From Virgisporangium aliadipatigenens (GTDB lineage Bacteria > Actinomycetota > Actinomycetes > Mycobacteriales > Micromonosporaceae), in the NCBI RefSeq assembly GCF_016863615.1, contig NZ_BOPF01000002.1, positions 682,001 to 746,000 of the forward strand: DNA of 64,000 nt, read 5' to 3'. The number at the start of each line of letters is the position of its first letter. Position 1 is the first letter of the stretch. Of this stretch, positions 18,388 through 26,453 are shown piece by piece. The notes beneath the pieces were generated by a model. That model saw only the letters and a program-made list of their open reading frames with translations. It ran no database searches and was not told where the DNA came from. The position numbers were made by a program, and so were the translations under genes.

Positions 18388-19695
18388 CTAGGTGAGGAAG
18401 TTCTTCAGCTCGAAGACGAGCTTCTTGATGTGCCCGGACAGGACGGGTGTCCCGAGGTCCTTGAACTTCTCCCGGAACCACGGGTTTACGCTCTGGTGGC
18501 CGCCGCTTCCGACCGACCCGACGGGGATGACCCGCACGCCGGAGCGGTGCAGCCCGGCCAGCCCGTCGAAGACCTCCTGGTGCTTCCACTCGTAGTAGTC
18601 GGAGATCCACACGACGACGGTGTTGCGCGGGTCGGCGACCTTCGGCCCGGCGAGCAGCAGCGCGGCGGTGCCGTCGGTGCCGCCGCCGAGCTGGGTGCGC
18701 AGCAGCACCTCGAACGGGTCCTTCACCCACGGAGTCAGGTCGATCGCTCGCGTGTCGTACGCGATGAGGTGCACGTCGACCTTCGGCAGGCCGGCGAAGA
18801 TCGACGCGAGGATGGTGCAGTTGACCATCGCGTCGACCATCGAGCCGGACTGGTCGACCACCACGATCAGCCGGGCCGGCGTGGTGCGGCGGGCGGTGTG
18901 CCGGTAGTAGAGCGCGTCGACGTAGAGACGCTCGTCCTCCGGGCTCCAGTTGGTGAGGTTCTTCCAGATGGTGCGCTCGATGTCGAGGTTGCGGAACACT
19001 CGCTTCGGCGGCACCGACCGGTCGATCGTGCCGACGCTGGTCTGCTCGACCTGCGTGCGCAGCACCTCCGCGACCTCGTCGACGAACCGCCGGATCAACG
19101 CCTTCGCCTGCGCCAGCGCGACCCCGGAGAGGTTGTGCTTGTCGCGCAGCAACTGCTCGATGAGCGACATGCTCGGGGTGAGCTGCCGCGCCAGGGCCGG
19201 GTCGGCGAGGACCTCGCGCAGTTGCATCCGCTTGACGAGGTCGCCCTCGATGCCGGCGAGCACCCCGCCGATGTCGCTGTCGCGCGGCCGCTGCCGCAGC
19301 GATCCCGGTGCGCAGCCGAGCCCCTGCTCGAACCAGCCAGCGTCGGACTGCCACCCGGCCAGCTGCGTGGCGGTGACGTTGCCCGTGCCGGTGGCGAAGA
19401 CGTTGAGCAGCAGCTTGGAGACGAGGGCCGCGCGACGGACCTCCTCCGCGCCGGTCTCCTCCGACGTAGCGTCCTCCGGCGAGGGCGCCATCAGGCCACG
19501 GAACTCCTCGGCCAGCTCCGGATGGCGCTGCACCACCGTGTCGACCGACACCGACGGGTCGAGCAACGCGGTCGGCAGGCCGATGTCGTCGACGATCGCG
19601 ACGCTGGCCGACTCGAGGGCCCGCTGCTCCTCGGGGTCGAAGAGCCGCGCGATGAGCCGCCAGTAGAGGACCTGGCGACGAGCCTGTGCGTTCAT
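18388..19695 (-). CDS. VWA domain protein, MoxR partner
   Basis: 435 residues from the ATG at 19695, which overlaps the stop of the upstream gene (ATGA); a longer open frame upstream is only read-through. The C-terminal VWA domain has an intact MIDAS: VVVDQSGSM near residue 280 (DxSxS), a Thr in LGGGTDGT, and an Asp in VWISDYYEW. The N-terminal 270 residues are helical. By family precedent the VWA protein and the MoxR ATPase form a metal-dependent chaperone or regulatory complex. Confidence 0.92.
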   Translation of the reverse strand: MNAQARRQVLYWRLIARLFDPEEQRALESASVAIVDDIGLPTALLDPSVSVDTVVQRHPELAEEFRGLMAPSPEDATSEETGAEEVRRAALVSKLLLNVFATGTGNVTATQLAGWQSDAGWFEQGLGCAPGSLRQRPRDSDIGGVLAGIEGDLVKRMQLREVLADPALARQLTPSMSLIEQLLRDKHNLSGVALAQAKALIRRFVDEVAEVLRTQVEQTSVGTIDRSVPPKRVFRNLDIERTIWKNLTNWSPEDERLYVDALYYRHTARRTTPARLIVVVDQSGSMVDAMVNCTILASIFAGLPKVDVHLIAYDTRAIDLTPWVKDPFEVLLRTQLGGGTDGTAALLLAGPKVADPRNTVVVWISDYYEWKHQEVFDGLAGLHRSGVRVIPVGSVGSGGHQSVNPWFREKFKDLGTPVLSGHIKKLVFELKNFLT

Positions 19696-21080
19696 TTGCG
19701 CAGCAGCCTTCCCGCGCGTTCGCGTAGCACGGACACCGCGTCGCCGGCCTTCGCCGCGGCCTTGACCACCTTGGGATCGGTCGGTCCCAGCGCCCAGTCG
19801 CCGGTGTGCGTGGCGACCGGCTTGCGCTTCACCGTGCCCCGCACGGCGAGCGGCCGCAGCGACCACCGGCCGGCGTCCCAGCGCAGCAGCCCGATGCAGG
19901 CCTCGGCGGCGGCCACCGCCTCGGCGGTCAGCGGCCCGCAGTCGGGTAGGGACTCGACGTCGACCGTGAGCGTCTCCCCGTCGATGTCGAACCCGCCCTC
20001 GCCGGCCGTGAAGCCCTCGATCAGGACCGGCGTCGCGACGCCCACCGGATGGCGGTCCAGCGGGTGCACCGGTGGCGCGACGGCGCCCGGCAGCAGCACC
20101 CGCGCGGTCGCGAACGGGTCCGCCGGCGCACCGGCGCTCGCACGCTCGTCGTGCCACACCAGGTCGCCGCCGGGCAGCAGCGGCATGTCCACGAGGTCGA
20201 GGGCGTGCCCTCCGGCGAGCGCGCCGAGCAGCACCGGCCGGTCGCCGAACAGTTGCCACACGGCCGGCCCGACGATCGTGTCCACCTTGGCCGCGACGAG
20301 GTTCGTACGCACCAGCCGGGGAGTGTCGCCGCCCGCCGGCTCGAGCACGCCGTGCACCTGGACCCGCACCGCGGTGGCGTGCTCGTGCACGTCGACCCCG
20401 AGCACGAGCAACCGCCCGGTCACGTCGGTGGCGCCGGCGGCACCCCACGCGCCCGCGCGGGTCAGCAGCAGCGCGCGGGACCACAGGTCGGCCCAGCGGC
20501 GCTCCGGCAGGCGGGGCATCGTCGCCACCGGCGAACTCGCCCGCAGCTCGTCGGTGAGCCCGTCGAGGAGCACCGCGACGCGGCGCAGTGCCGGCTCGCC
20601 GTAGAGCGCCTCGACCAGCGGCGCCGACGCCGAGACGAGCTCGTGGTCCACACCGCGCCAGCCGGTGACGGCGACCTCGGTGAGCCAGGCCCGGACGCCG
20701 GCGAGCAGGTTTGGTGCGACGGGTGGGCCTTCGGAGGCCGACGGCTGCCATGACTCGCGTGTCCGCCCGAGCGCGGCGTCGCAGCGCGCCAGCAGCGCGT
20801 CGTGCGCCGCGCCCAGCAACGCGGCCCGCGCGGCGGCGAGCGCGCTCAGGTGCTCCTCGGAGACCGAACCGGCGGCCACCTTGGCGACCGCGTCGGCCAC
20901 GGCGTCCCCGAGCGGACTGCCCGCGACGGCGCCCGCGAGGACGGTCAGCCGGCCGGCGCGTTCCTCACCGAGTCGCGCGAACCCGTGCCCGAGCGCGTCG
21001 TCGAAGCCGTCGACCAGATCCAACGCACCGTCCACATCGGACAGTGGCGCGCGCAGCTCCGCGAGATTGCTGCCCCGCAT
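19692..21080 (-). CDS. conserved protein of unknown function in the MoxR/VWA operon
   Basis: 462 residues, flanked by overlapping genes on both sides, so clearly part of the operon. No motif, signal peptide or TM segment was recognised. The N-terminal 110 residues are Ala-rich and helical; the middle contains RRWADLWSRALLLTR near 204, and the C-terminal half alternates strands with PVLLGALAGGHALDLVD. The end carries a basic RLLRK tail. Composition fits a soluble protein. It may be the substrate-specific component, but that rests on position alone. Confidence 0.7.
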   Translation of the reverse strand: MRGSNLAELRAPLSDVDGALDLVDGFDDALGHGFARLGEERAGRLTVLAGAVAGSPLGDAVADAVAKVAAGSVSEEHLSALAAARAALLGAAHDALLARCDAALGRTRESWQPSASEGPPVAPNLLAGVRAWLTEVAVTGWRGVDHELVSASAPLVEALYGEPALRRVAVLLDGLTDELRASSPVATMPRLPERRWADLWSRALLLTRAGAWGAAGATDVTGRLLVLGVDVHEHATAVRVQVHGVLEPAGGDTPRLVRTNLVAAKVDTIVGPAVWQLFGDRPVLLGALAGGHALDLVDMPLLPGGDLVWHDERASAGAPADPFATARVLLPGAVAPPVHPLDRHPVGVATPVLIEGFTAGEGGFDIDGETLTVDVESLPDCGPLTAEAVAAAEACIGLLRWDAGRWSLRPLAVRGTVKRKPVATHTGDWALGPTDPKVVKAAAKAGDAVSVLRERAGRLLRK

Positions 21081-21637
21081 CAGCGCGCCCCTCCCGTCGG
21101 GAACCAGTCCAGCTCCGGCACCGGCGCCACACTCACCGGAACCTCCAGATACGCCAGGTGCCGCAGGAACCGGCTGAACACCGTCGCGGCCGGTGTCGAA
21201 TCGCGCTGCCCGCGCAGCTGTGCCATCAGCTCCGCACCGCTCTCACCGGCCGCGTCGACCTGCAGATAACGCGCCACCCGCGCGAACCCGTGCTGCAACA
21301 CGGCTTCGTCCACAAGGGACTGAAGGTGCTTGCAGGGGCGTGACCCGAGGCCGCCGCAGGGGCGGTTGTTGTTGGTGCTGCAGGAGAAGCCGTGCGTGCC
21401 CGCGCCGATCGACGACACGTACACCCGCGCGATGTCCGAACCGCTGGAGACAACACCCTGCAGCCGCCCGTCGGCCAGCTCCACGAACGGCACCTTCGCC
21501 AGCTTGCGCGGCCGCACGGGCGGCACGACCCGCGCGGTGCTTGCGCGCTCCCACCCGGAATCGTGCTTCTCAAAAGCACTCTCGTCGTCCACCCGCGTAT
21601 TTGTACCCCATCGAAGAAAGCCGCGATATCCCGTCAT
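21080..21637 (-). CDS. SWIM-type zinc finger protein
   Basis: 185 residues, first gene of the operon, chosen to start at the ATG at 21637 (MTGYRGF); upstream frame has foreign codon use. The zinc site reads C86, C94, C102-x-H104 (RPCKHL). The usual CxC pair of SWIM domains is reduced to a single Cys at 86, with an extra Cys at 94, so the finger is atypical. SWIM domains bind DNA or proteins. The divergent DUF4132 gene begins about 80 bases away, so a shared control region is likely. Confidence 0.82.
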   Translation of the reverse strand: MTGYRGFLRWGTNTRVDDESAFEKHDSGWERASTARVVPPVRPRKLAKVPFVELADGRLQGVVSSGSDIARVYVSSIGAGTHGFSCSTNNNRPCGGLGSRPCKHLQSLVDEAVLQHGFARVARYLQVDAAGESGAELMAQLRGQRDSTPAATVFSRFLRHLAYLEVPVSVAPVPELDWFPTGGAR

Positions 21638-21706
21638 TCTTTGACGGTGTTTTCGCGTCGTATCGGCCCTGAACTGCCCCTTCGGGAAAATGTCGGACCC
21701 CACGGT

Positions 21707-21712
21707 TAGGTT
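21707..21712 (+). promoter_or_regulatory. -10 element for the DUF4132 gene, probable leaderless start
   Basis: TAGGTT is seven bases before the ATG at 21720. This supports 21720 over the in-frame ATG at 21690, which lies upstream of the element. Confidence 0.5.
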
Positions 21713-21719
21713 GCGCGGC

Positions 21720-24371
21720 ATGTCTGTGGTGGGCCGGGACGACGGCGAGATCAAACGAGCACCCGTGGTGCGTGGCGACCTTCGGCTGCCCGGATTGCTG
21801 CTCCGTCCACCGTGGACGGTCGACCGTCCGGCCGCGCGTCCGCCGATGATGCCCGGGCTGCGCTGCCCCGACGCCGTGTGCCTGAGTTGGGAGCCCGGCG
21901 AGCGGGCCGGGTGGTGGGAGTTCGCGGCGGCGGTGGGCGTTCCGCGGCGGCGGCCGGACTGGGAAAGCGTCGCCGCACGACAGCGCGACGGGGTGCTGGA
22001 GCCGTTGTGGCAGGCGGCCTTCTTCCTGCACGGCCCCGCCGATCTCGCGCGCCCGTTGGTCGGTGCGTGGCTGCCCGACTGGTCCGGCGACACGGGCCGG
22101 TGGGCGCGCGCGGCTCTCGCGCGCTTCGGGCTGGACGCGGTGCCGTTCGCCCTCGCGGTCGCCCACGACGGGCCGGGCTGCGCCGAGGTCCTGCTGCCGC
22201 TCACCGGACCGCCGGTCGCGACGCTCGTCGCGCGCTGGCTCGGTCGCGCGGACGGCGAGGAGCGCCGCCGGGTGGCCCGTGCCTGGCTGCGCCGTCACCC
22301 CATGGCGGCCGCCCGTGCCCTGGTGCCGCACGCCCTCGGTCGCATCTCGGTCGAACGCCACATGGCCGGCCGCGCGCTGCGTGCCCTGGTCGCGGCCGGT
22401 CATCGGCCCACCGTCGAGGAGGCCGCCGCGTCCTACGGCGCACCGGCCGACGAGGCCGTGCGGCGGCTGCTCGACGCGGACCTGTTCGCGGCGCTGCCGG
22501 TGCGGGTGCCCGGGCTGCCCGACTGGGCGGAGCCGGACCGCCACCCGGCGATCCGCCTGCGCGACACCGACACCGCCGGGCACACGGGCACCGCGTTCCT
22601 CCACGGCACCGACGGCGTGCCGCCCGTCCGCGGCGACACCGAGCGGCGCGGTGCCGACCGAGTGCCACCCGCCCGCGGCGATGCCGCGCGGCGTCGCGCC
22701 GACGGCGTGCCGTCCCCCCGTGGTGATGCCGGTCGGCGTGGTGCCGGCGACATGCCACCGGCTTTCGGCGATGCCGCGCGGCGTGCCGTGGACGGCGTGT
22801 CGTCCGTCCGCGACGGTGCCGGCCGGCGTGGTGGCGGCGACATGCCACCGGCTTTCGGCGAAGCTGCGGGGCGTGGTGGCGGCGATGGGCCGGGCAGCCC
22901 GGACGACGGGGTGGTGCGTGGGGTCGATTCCGTGCGGCAGGGCGGCAGCGTCGTCGGGTTGTCGGTGGGCGGTGCCGCGTCCCGGGCCGGCGCGATCGCG
23001 CTGCGCGGCGGCGGCGTGCTGTCCGCACGCGCCACCCGGCACCTGACCGTCATGCTCGCCATGTCCCGCCCCGGCGCCCCGTACCCCGGCGTCGCGCAGG
23101 CGGCGGCCGCCTGCGACCCGGCGAGCCTGGCCGCGTTCGGCTGGTCGCTGTTCCGGGACTGGCTGGCGTGCCACTCGCCACCGGAAGGCGCCTGGACCCT
23201 GCTGGCGCTCGGGCTGATCGGCGACGACACGACCGTGCGCCGGCTCGCGCCCTACGTGCGCCGCTGGCCAGGCCGCGCCTCGCCGGCCCGCGCGGTGACG
23301 GCGCTGGAGGCGATCGCGGCCATCGGTTCGGACGTGGCGCTGCGGCACCTGCACCTGCTCGCCGGCCGCGCGGAAAACCCCGGGATCCGTGCGCGGGCCG
23401 GTGCGCTGCTGGCCGAGACGGCGGCGGCCCGCGGGCTCACCGGCGAACGCCTCGCCGACCGGCTGGTCCCCGACGCCGGGCTCGATGCGGACGGCGGCAT
23501 GTCGCTCGACTACGGTCCGCGCCGCTTCCGGGTGGGGCTCGACGCGAAGCTGCGGCCGTTCGTGGTGGACGCCGCGGGCGAACGCGCCTCGGAGCCGCCC
23601 CCGCCGGCGTTCGGCGACGATCCGCAGCGGGTCGCGGCGGCGCGGGACCGGTTCGCCCGGCTGCGGCACGAGCTGCGCACGCTCGGCGCCGACGAGATCC
23701 GGCGGATGCAGCGGGCCATGGTCGACGGGCGGCGCTGGGGCGGGGCGGAGTTCCGGGAGTTCGTGGTGCGCCATCCGCTGCTGCGGCACGTCGCGCACGG
23801 GCTGGTATGGGGTGTGTTCGACGGGGCGGGCGCGGCGACGGGCACGTTCCGGCTGGTGGCCGGTGAGCCGGTCGACGTGCACGGGCGGCCGTTCCCGGTC
23901 AGTGACACGGCGCGGGTCGGTGTGGCGCATCCGGTGCACCTCGACGGTGTCGCGCGGCGGTGGGCGGAGGTGCTCAAGGTGCAGCCGTTCGCCCAGCTGC
24001 GCCGCGAGGTCGGTCGGCTGCGCCCCGACGAGGAACGCCGCACCGTGCTGGTCCGCTACGCCGGCCGGACAATGCCGGCGAGCCACCTGTCGGCGTTGCG
24101 CTGGCACGGCTGGCGGCCGGGCGAGGCTCTCGACGACGGCCTGCGCCACTGGATCGAACGCGACCTGCCGGGCGGCCTCTCCGCGGTGGCGACGGTGGCG
24201 CCCCCGCTCGCCGCCGGGCTGGCCGACGGGGGAGACCGCACGCTCACCGGGGTCGCCGTGCTGGGCCGGCACGACGACCGTTCGGCGCCCGGCGGCGGCC
24301 TGCCGTGGGGCGAGGTCGACCCGGTGCTCGTCGCCGAGATCCTGCGCGACCTCGACCGCGCGGTGCCCTGA
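21720..24371 (+). CDS. DUF4132 domain protein with internal 15-residue repeats
   Basis: 883 residues from the ATG at 21720. The C-terminal region (about residues 590-870) matches the DUF4132 pattern: RRFRVGLDAKLRPFVVD, then MVDGRRWGGAEFREFVV and LVWGVFD, and RTMPASHLSALRWHGWRPG. The N-terminal half is HEAT-like and helical. Between them, residues 298-387 consist of six consecutive 15-residue units such as DGVPPVRGDTERRGA, encoded by the 45-bp repeat described separately. DUF4132 proteins are often found with MoxR/VWA or WGR-type genes; function is unknown. The gene is divergent from the MoxR operon and probably belongs to the same system. Confidence 0.85.
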   Translation: MSVVGRDDGEIKRAPVVRGDLRLPGLLLRPPWTVDRPAARPPMMPGLRCPDAVCLSWEPGERAGWWEFAAAVGVPRRRPDWESVAARQRDGVLEPLWQAAFFLHGPADLARPLVGAWLPDWSGDTGRWARAALARFGLDAVPFALAVAHDGPGCAEVLLPLTGPPVATLVARWLGRADGEERRRVARAWLRRHPMAAARALVPHALGRISVERHMAGRALRALVAAGHRPTVEEAAASYGAPADEAVRRLLDADLFAALPVRVPGLPDWAEPDRHPAIRLRDTDTAGHTGTAFLHGTDGVPPVRGDTERRGADRVPPARGDAARRRADGVPSPRGDAGRRGAGDMPPAFGDAARRAVDGVSSVRDGAGRRGGGDMPPAFGEAAGRGGGDGPGSPDDGVVRGVDSVRQGGSVVGLSVGGAASRAGAIALRGGGVLSARATRHLTVMLAMSRPGAPYPGVAQAAAACDPASLAAFGWSLFRDWLACHSPPEGAWTLLALGLIGDDTTVRRLAPYVRRWPGRASPARAVTALEAIAAIGSDVALRHLHLLAGRAENPGIRARAGALLAETAAARGLTGERLADRLVPDAGLDADGGMSLDYGPRRFRVGLDAKLRPFVVDAAGERASEPPPPAFGDDPQRVAAARDRFARLRHELRTLGADEIRRMQRAMVDGRRWGGAEFREFVVRHPLLRHVAHGLVWGVFDGAGAATGTFRLVAGEPVDVHGRPFPVSDTARVGVAHPVHLDGVARRWAEVLKVQPFAQLRREVGRLRPDEERRTVLVRYAGRTMPASHLSALRWHGWRPGEALDDGLRHWIERDLPGGLSAVATVAPPLAAGLADGGDRTLTGVAVLGRHDDRSAPGGGLPWGEVDPVLVAEILRDLDRAVP
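22611..22880 (+). repeat. six-copy 45-bp coding tandem repeat
   Basis: Units start exactly at 22611, 22656, 22701, 22746, 22791 and 22836, with a decaying seventh at 22881. Copies 4 and 6 (beginning GGCGACATGCCACCGGC) are almost identical over their first half, and copies 3 and 5 share GACGGCGTGYCGTCC, so a 90-bp higher-order unit is visible. The reading frame is kept throughout. Confidence 0.9.
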
Positions 24372-24395
24372 GATGGACGGCCTGGCGTGAGACCC

Positions 24396-25160
24396 CTATT
24401 CGTGCGGCAGCAGATAGCGCCAGTTCACCGAGACGAACGCGCCGGCGCGGGTGCGGTAGTGCGACCACACTCCCTCGTCGGTGTGCGGGATCAGGCGCTT
24501 CACCGCGCGCGCCTGCTTGTGGCGAAGCTTGCGTTCCTTGTAGATCACGTCCTCGCCCACCGGGGGCAGCGGCACCTCGTCGGGCCAGCGCTTCGCGTCC
24601 TTGGGATCGAGATCGAGGTGCACGGCCACCAGCAGCACCGCGTCCGGCCGCCACGGCTGGCCCTGCCGGCTCACCTTGCGCCGCAGCGGGGCCACGTGGT
24701 CGTACAACTCGTACATCGGCTTCGGGAAGACCCGCTGCTCCCGCGCCATGACCCAGCCGTCGAGGCCGGCCCGGAAGACGTCGTTCCGCTCGTCGCGCAC
24801 CTCGAGGATGTCGGCCGGCACGTCGGCGACGATCGGAGCACCCGGGCGGCGGGTGGAGTTGCGCTTGTCGCGGAGCACCTCGGCGGCGTGCCGCTGGAGG
24901 TCGCGTTCGGCCCGGCCGCTCAGGTCCAGGGCCCGGCTCGCGTCGGCGATGGCCAGGCCCCCGTGGTAGACGACCAGCGGCGGCGGCACGAGCACTCCCA
25001 CGCCCGGCGGCACGAACCCGCCCGAGATCGACCAGGAGAACATCGGCCCGCGCACCGTCTCGGCAGGAGCGGCGGAGGCGTGGGCTGGGGCGGCTGCCGC
25101 ACCGGTGGCGGCGGTCAGGGCCAGCGCACCGCCGGCGGCAAAGAACGTTCTACGGTCCAC
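24396..25160 (-). CDS. Tat-exported protein of unknown function
   Basis: 254 residues from the GTG at 25160. A twin-arginine signal peptide is obvious: DRRTFFAAGGALALTAATG, ending near an AHA-SA cleavage site. The mature protein has no recognised domain. It contains a segment VPADILEVRDERNDVF near residue 118 and ends in VNWRYLLPHE. The hexamer TATCCT six bases before the GTG suggests a leaderless transcript. Cofactor-bound or folded export is implied by the Tat signal, but no cofactor motif is seen. Confidence 0.75.
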   Translation of the reverse strand: MDRRTFFAAGGALALTAATGAAAAPAHASAAPAETVRGPMFSWSISGGFVPPGVGVLVPPPLVVYHGGLAIADASRALDLSGRAERDLQRHAAEVLRDKRNSTRRPGAPIVADVPADILEVRDERNDVFRAGLDGWVMAREQRVFPKPMYELYDHVAPLRRKVSRQGQPWRPDAVLLVAVHLDLDPKDAKRWPDEVPLPPVGEDVIYKERKLRHKQARAVKRLIPHTDEGVWSHYRTRAGAFVSVNWRYLLPHE

Positions 25161-25166
25161 CCCGCC

Positions 25167-25172
25167 AGGATA
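25167..25172 (-). promoter_or_regulatory. -10 element for the Tat-exported protein, probable leaderless start
   Basis: On the minus strand TATCCT lies six bases before the GTG at 25160, which places the twin arginines at residues 3-4. Confidence 0.5.
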
Positions 25173-25187
25173 AAGGTGCAAATAGGA

Positions 25188-25562
25188 TTATTTGCCCCGT
25201 TCCCGGTAGGCCGCCCGGCTGGCCTCGATCTGCGGCACGTGCTCCATCGCCCACCCGGCGAGCGCCAACGCCGGCGCCAGCAGGCTGCGCCCCGCGTCGG
25301 TCAGCGCGTACTCGACCCGCGGCGGCACCTCGGCGTGCACGGTGCGCGCGACGAGCCCGTCGCGTTCGAGGTTTCGCAGGGTCAGCGTCAACATCCGCTG
25401 CGAGATGCCGGGGACCCGCTGCCGCAGGTCGCCGAAGCGCACGGTGCCCTCGTCCAGGGTGGCCACCACCAGCAGGGTCCACTTGTTGCAGATCCGGTCG
25501 AGGATCGCGCGGATCGTGCGCCCGCCGTCGCCGCGGATCATGCACGTGTGGCCGTAGTCCAT
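25188..25562 (-). CDS. HxlR family transcriptional regulator
   Basis: 124 residues from the ATG at 25562, preceded by AGGAG at seven bases. The HxlR winged-helix pattern is complete: CNKWTLLVVATL near 28, RFGDLRQRVPGISQRMLTLTLRNLERDGLV near 46, and PRVEYALTDAGRSLL near 86. A Cys near the N-terminus (HTC at residue 6) is common in redox-sensing members. It is divergent from a DoxX gene, a very common HxlR pairing, and probably represses it. Confidence 0.93.
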   Translation of the reverse strand: MDYGHTCMIRGDGGRTIRAILDRICNKWTLLVVATLDEGTVRFGDLRQRVPGISQRMLTLTLRNLERDGLVARTVHAEVPPRVEYALTDAGRSLLAPALALAGWAMEHVPQIEASRAAYRERGK

Positions 25563-25635
25563 CGCAGTCTCCTGTGCCTTACTAACACGCATGTGCCTTT
25601 TGTAGGCCCGTCGATACTGACGCATCATCGCCGCC
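25563..25635. promoter_or_regulatory. divergent HxlR/DoxX control region
   Basis: The 73-base spacer contains the direct repeat TGTGCCTT at 25573-25580 and 25592-25599, 19 bases apart, which is a plausible HxlR dimer-site pair. GATACT at 25613-25618 could be the -10 of the DoxX gene. Confidence 0.45.
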
Positions 25636-26001
25636 ATGGAGATCGCATACTGGGTCGTCGGCGGCCTGCTGGCAGTGTTCTACCTCTACGCCGGTGGCAA
25701 GAAGGCCGTGCAGAGCAGGGAACAGCTGCTGCCGATGATGGGCTGGGTCGACACGATGCCCATGCCGCTCGTCCGGACCATCGGCGTGCTGGAGCTGCTC
25801 GGCGCCGTCGGTCTGATCCTGCCGCCGTTGACCGACATCCTGCCGGGGCTGGCGGTGGCGGCCGCCGTCGGGCTGGTGCTGATCCAGATCGGGGGCATCG
25901 TGACCCACCTGCGCCGGGGCGAGGCCCGCCTGATCGGCCTCAACATCGTCCTGCTGGTGCTCGCCGCCGTGGCCGCCTGGCTCGCCACCTCTGTCGTCTG
26001 A
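25636..26001 (+). CDS. DoxX family membrane protein
   Basis: 121 residues with four TM segments (about residues 3-20, 50-67, 72-90 and 100-119), a DoxX/DoxD-like layout. YLYAGGKKAVQSREQLLPMMGW near 16 and the VRTIGVLELLGAVGLILP helix are typical. It sits divergent to the HxlR regulator, which probably controls it. DoxX-like proteins may work in membrane redox or quinone chemistry; no specific role can be assigned. Confidence 0.9.
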   Translation: MEIAYWVVGGLLAVFYLYAGGKKAVQSREQLLPMMGWVDTMPMPLVRTIGVLELLGAVGLILPPLTDILPGLAVAAAVGLVLIQIGGIVTHLRRGEARLIGLNIVLLVLAAVAAWLATSVV

Positions 26002-26130
26002 GGATCACCGCCCGAAGGCGCGCCACCGCCGGGCCGCGCGGGGCCGGCGGGCGCCGAGGTCCGGCCGCCGGCCACCCGGTGAGCGCCGCCCCGCCGACGC
26101 CGGCGGGCTGCCGCCCCGCGAAGGTCCGCG

Positions 26131-26430
26131 CTGTGCGGCTGGGCTCGACCCCGAGGGGTCACCTCGCGGGCCGGCTCGACGCCGCAGTGCAGCCGTGCGG
26201 CCGGGCTCGCCGTGAAGGTCGGCGCCGTGCGGGTCGGCTCGCCGCGAAGTGCCGCGTGCGGCCGGCTCACCGCGGAGGGGCGGCCGCGCGGGCCGGCTTG
26301 CCGCGAAAAGTGCCCGCCGTGCGGGTCGGCTCGCCGTGGATGGGCCGCCGTGCGGGTCGGCTCGCCGCGGACGGGCCGCCCTGCGGCTGGGCTCGACGCG
26401 GAGGGACCGCGCGCGGGCGGGCCGAGGCCA
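26131..26430. repeat. intergenic array of about ten 29-33 bp G+C-rich repeats
   Basis: The 452 bases between the DoxX and winged-helix gene ends hold no credible gene. Repeats on the unit GTGCGGGTCGGCTCGCCGCG start near 26132, 26167, 26194, 26227, 26256, 26286, 26319, 26350, 26381 and 26412. The last four are exactly 31 bases apart. Copies differ by substitutions and small indels. No flanking mobile element or target duplication was seen. The first 130 bases (26002-26130) show nothing. Confidence 0.75.
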
Positions 26431-26453
26431 CGAAGCGGTCCACCGACGCATGC

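Noticed and set aside
22201-23230. Minus-strand frames of 265-275 codons opposite the DUF4132 repeats
   Set aside because: The repeats keep all frames open; the flanking plus frame carries the DUF4132 domain.
26131-26430. Repeat array considered as CRISPR
   Set aside because: Units are adjacent and degenerate, with no unique spacers, leader or cas genes.
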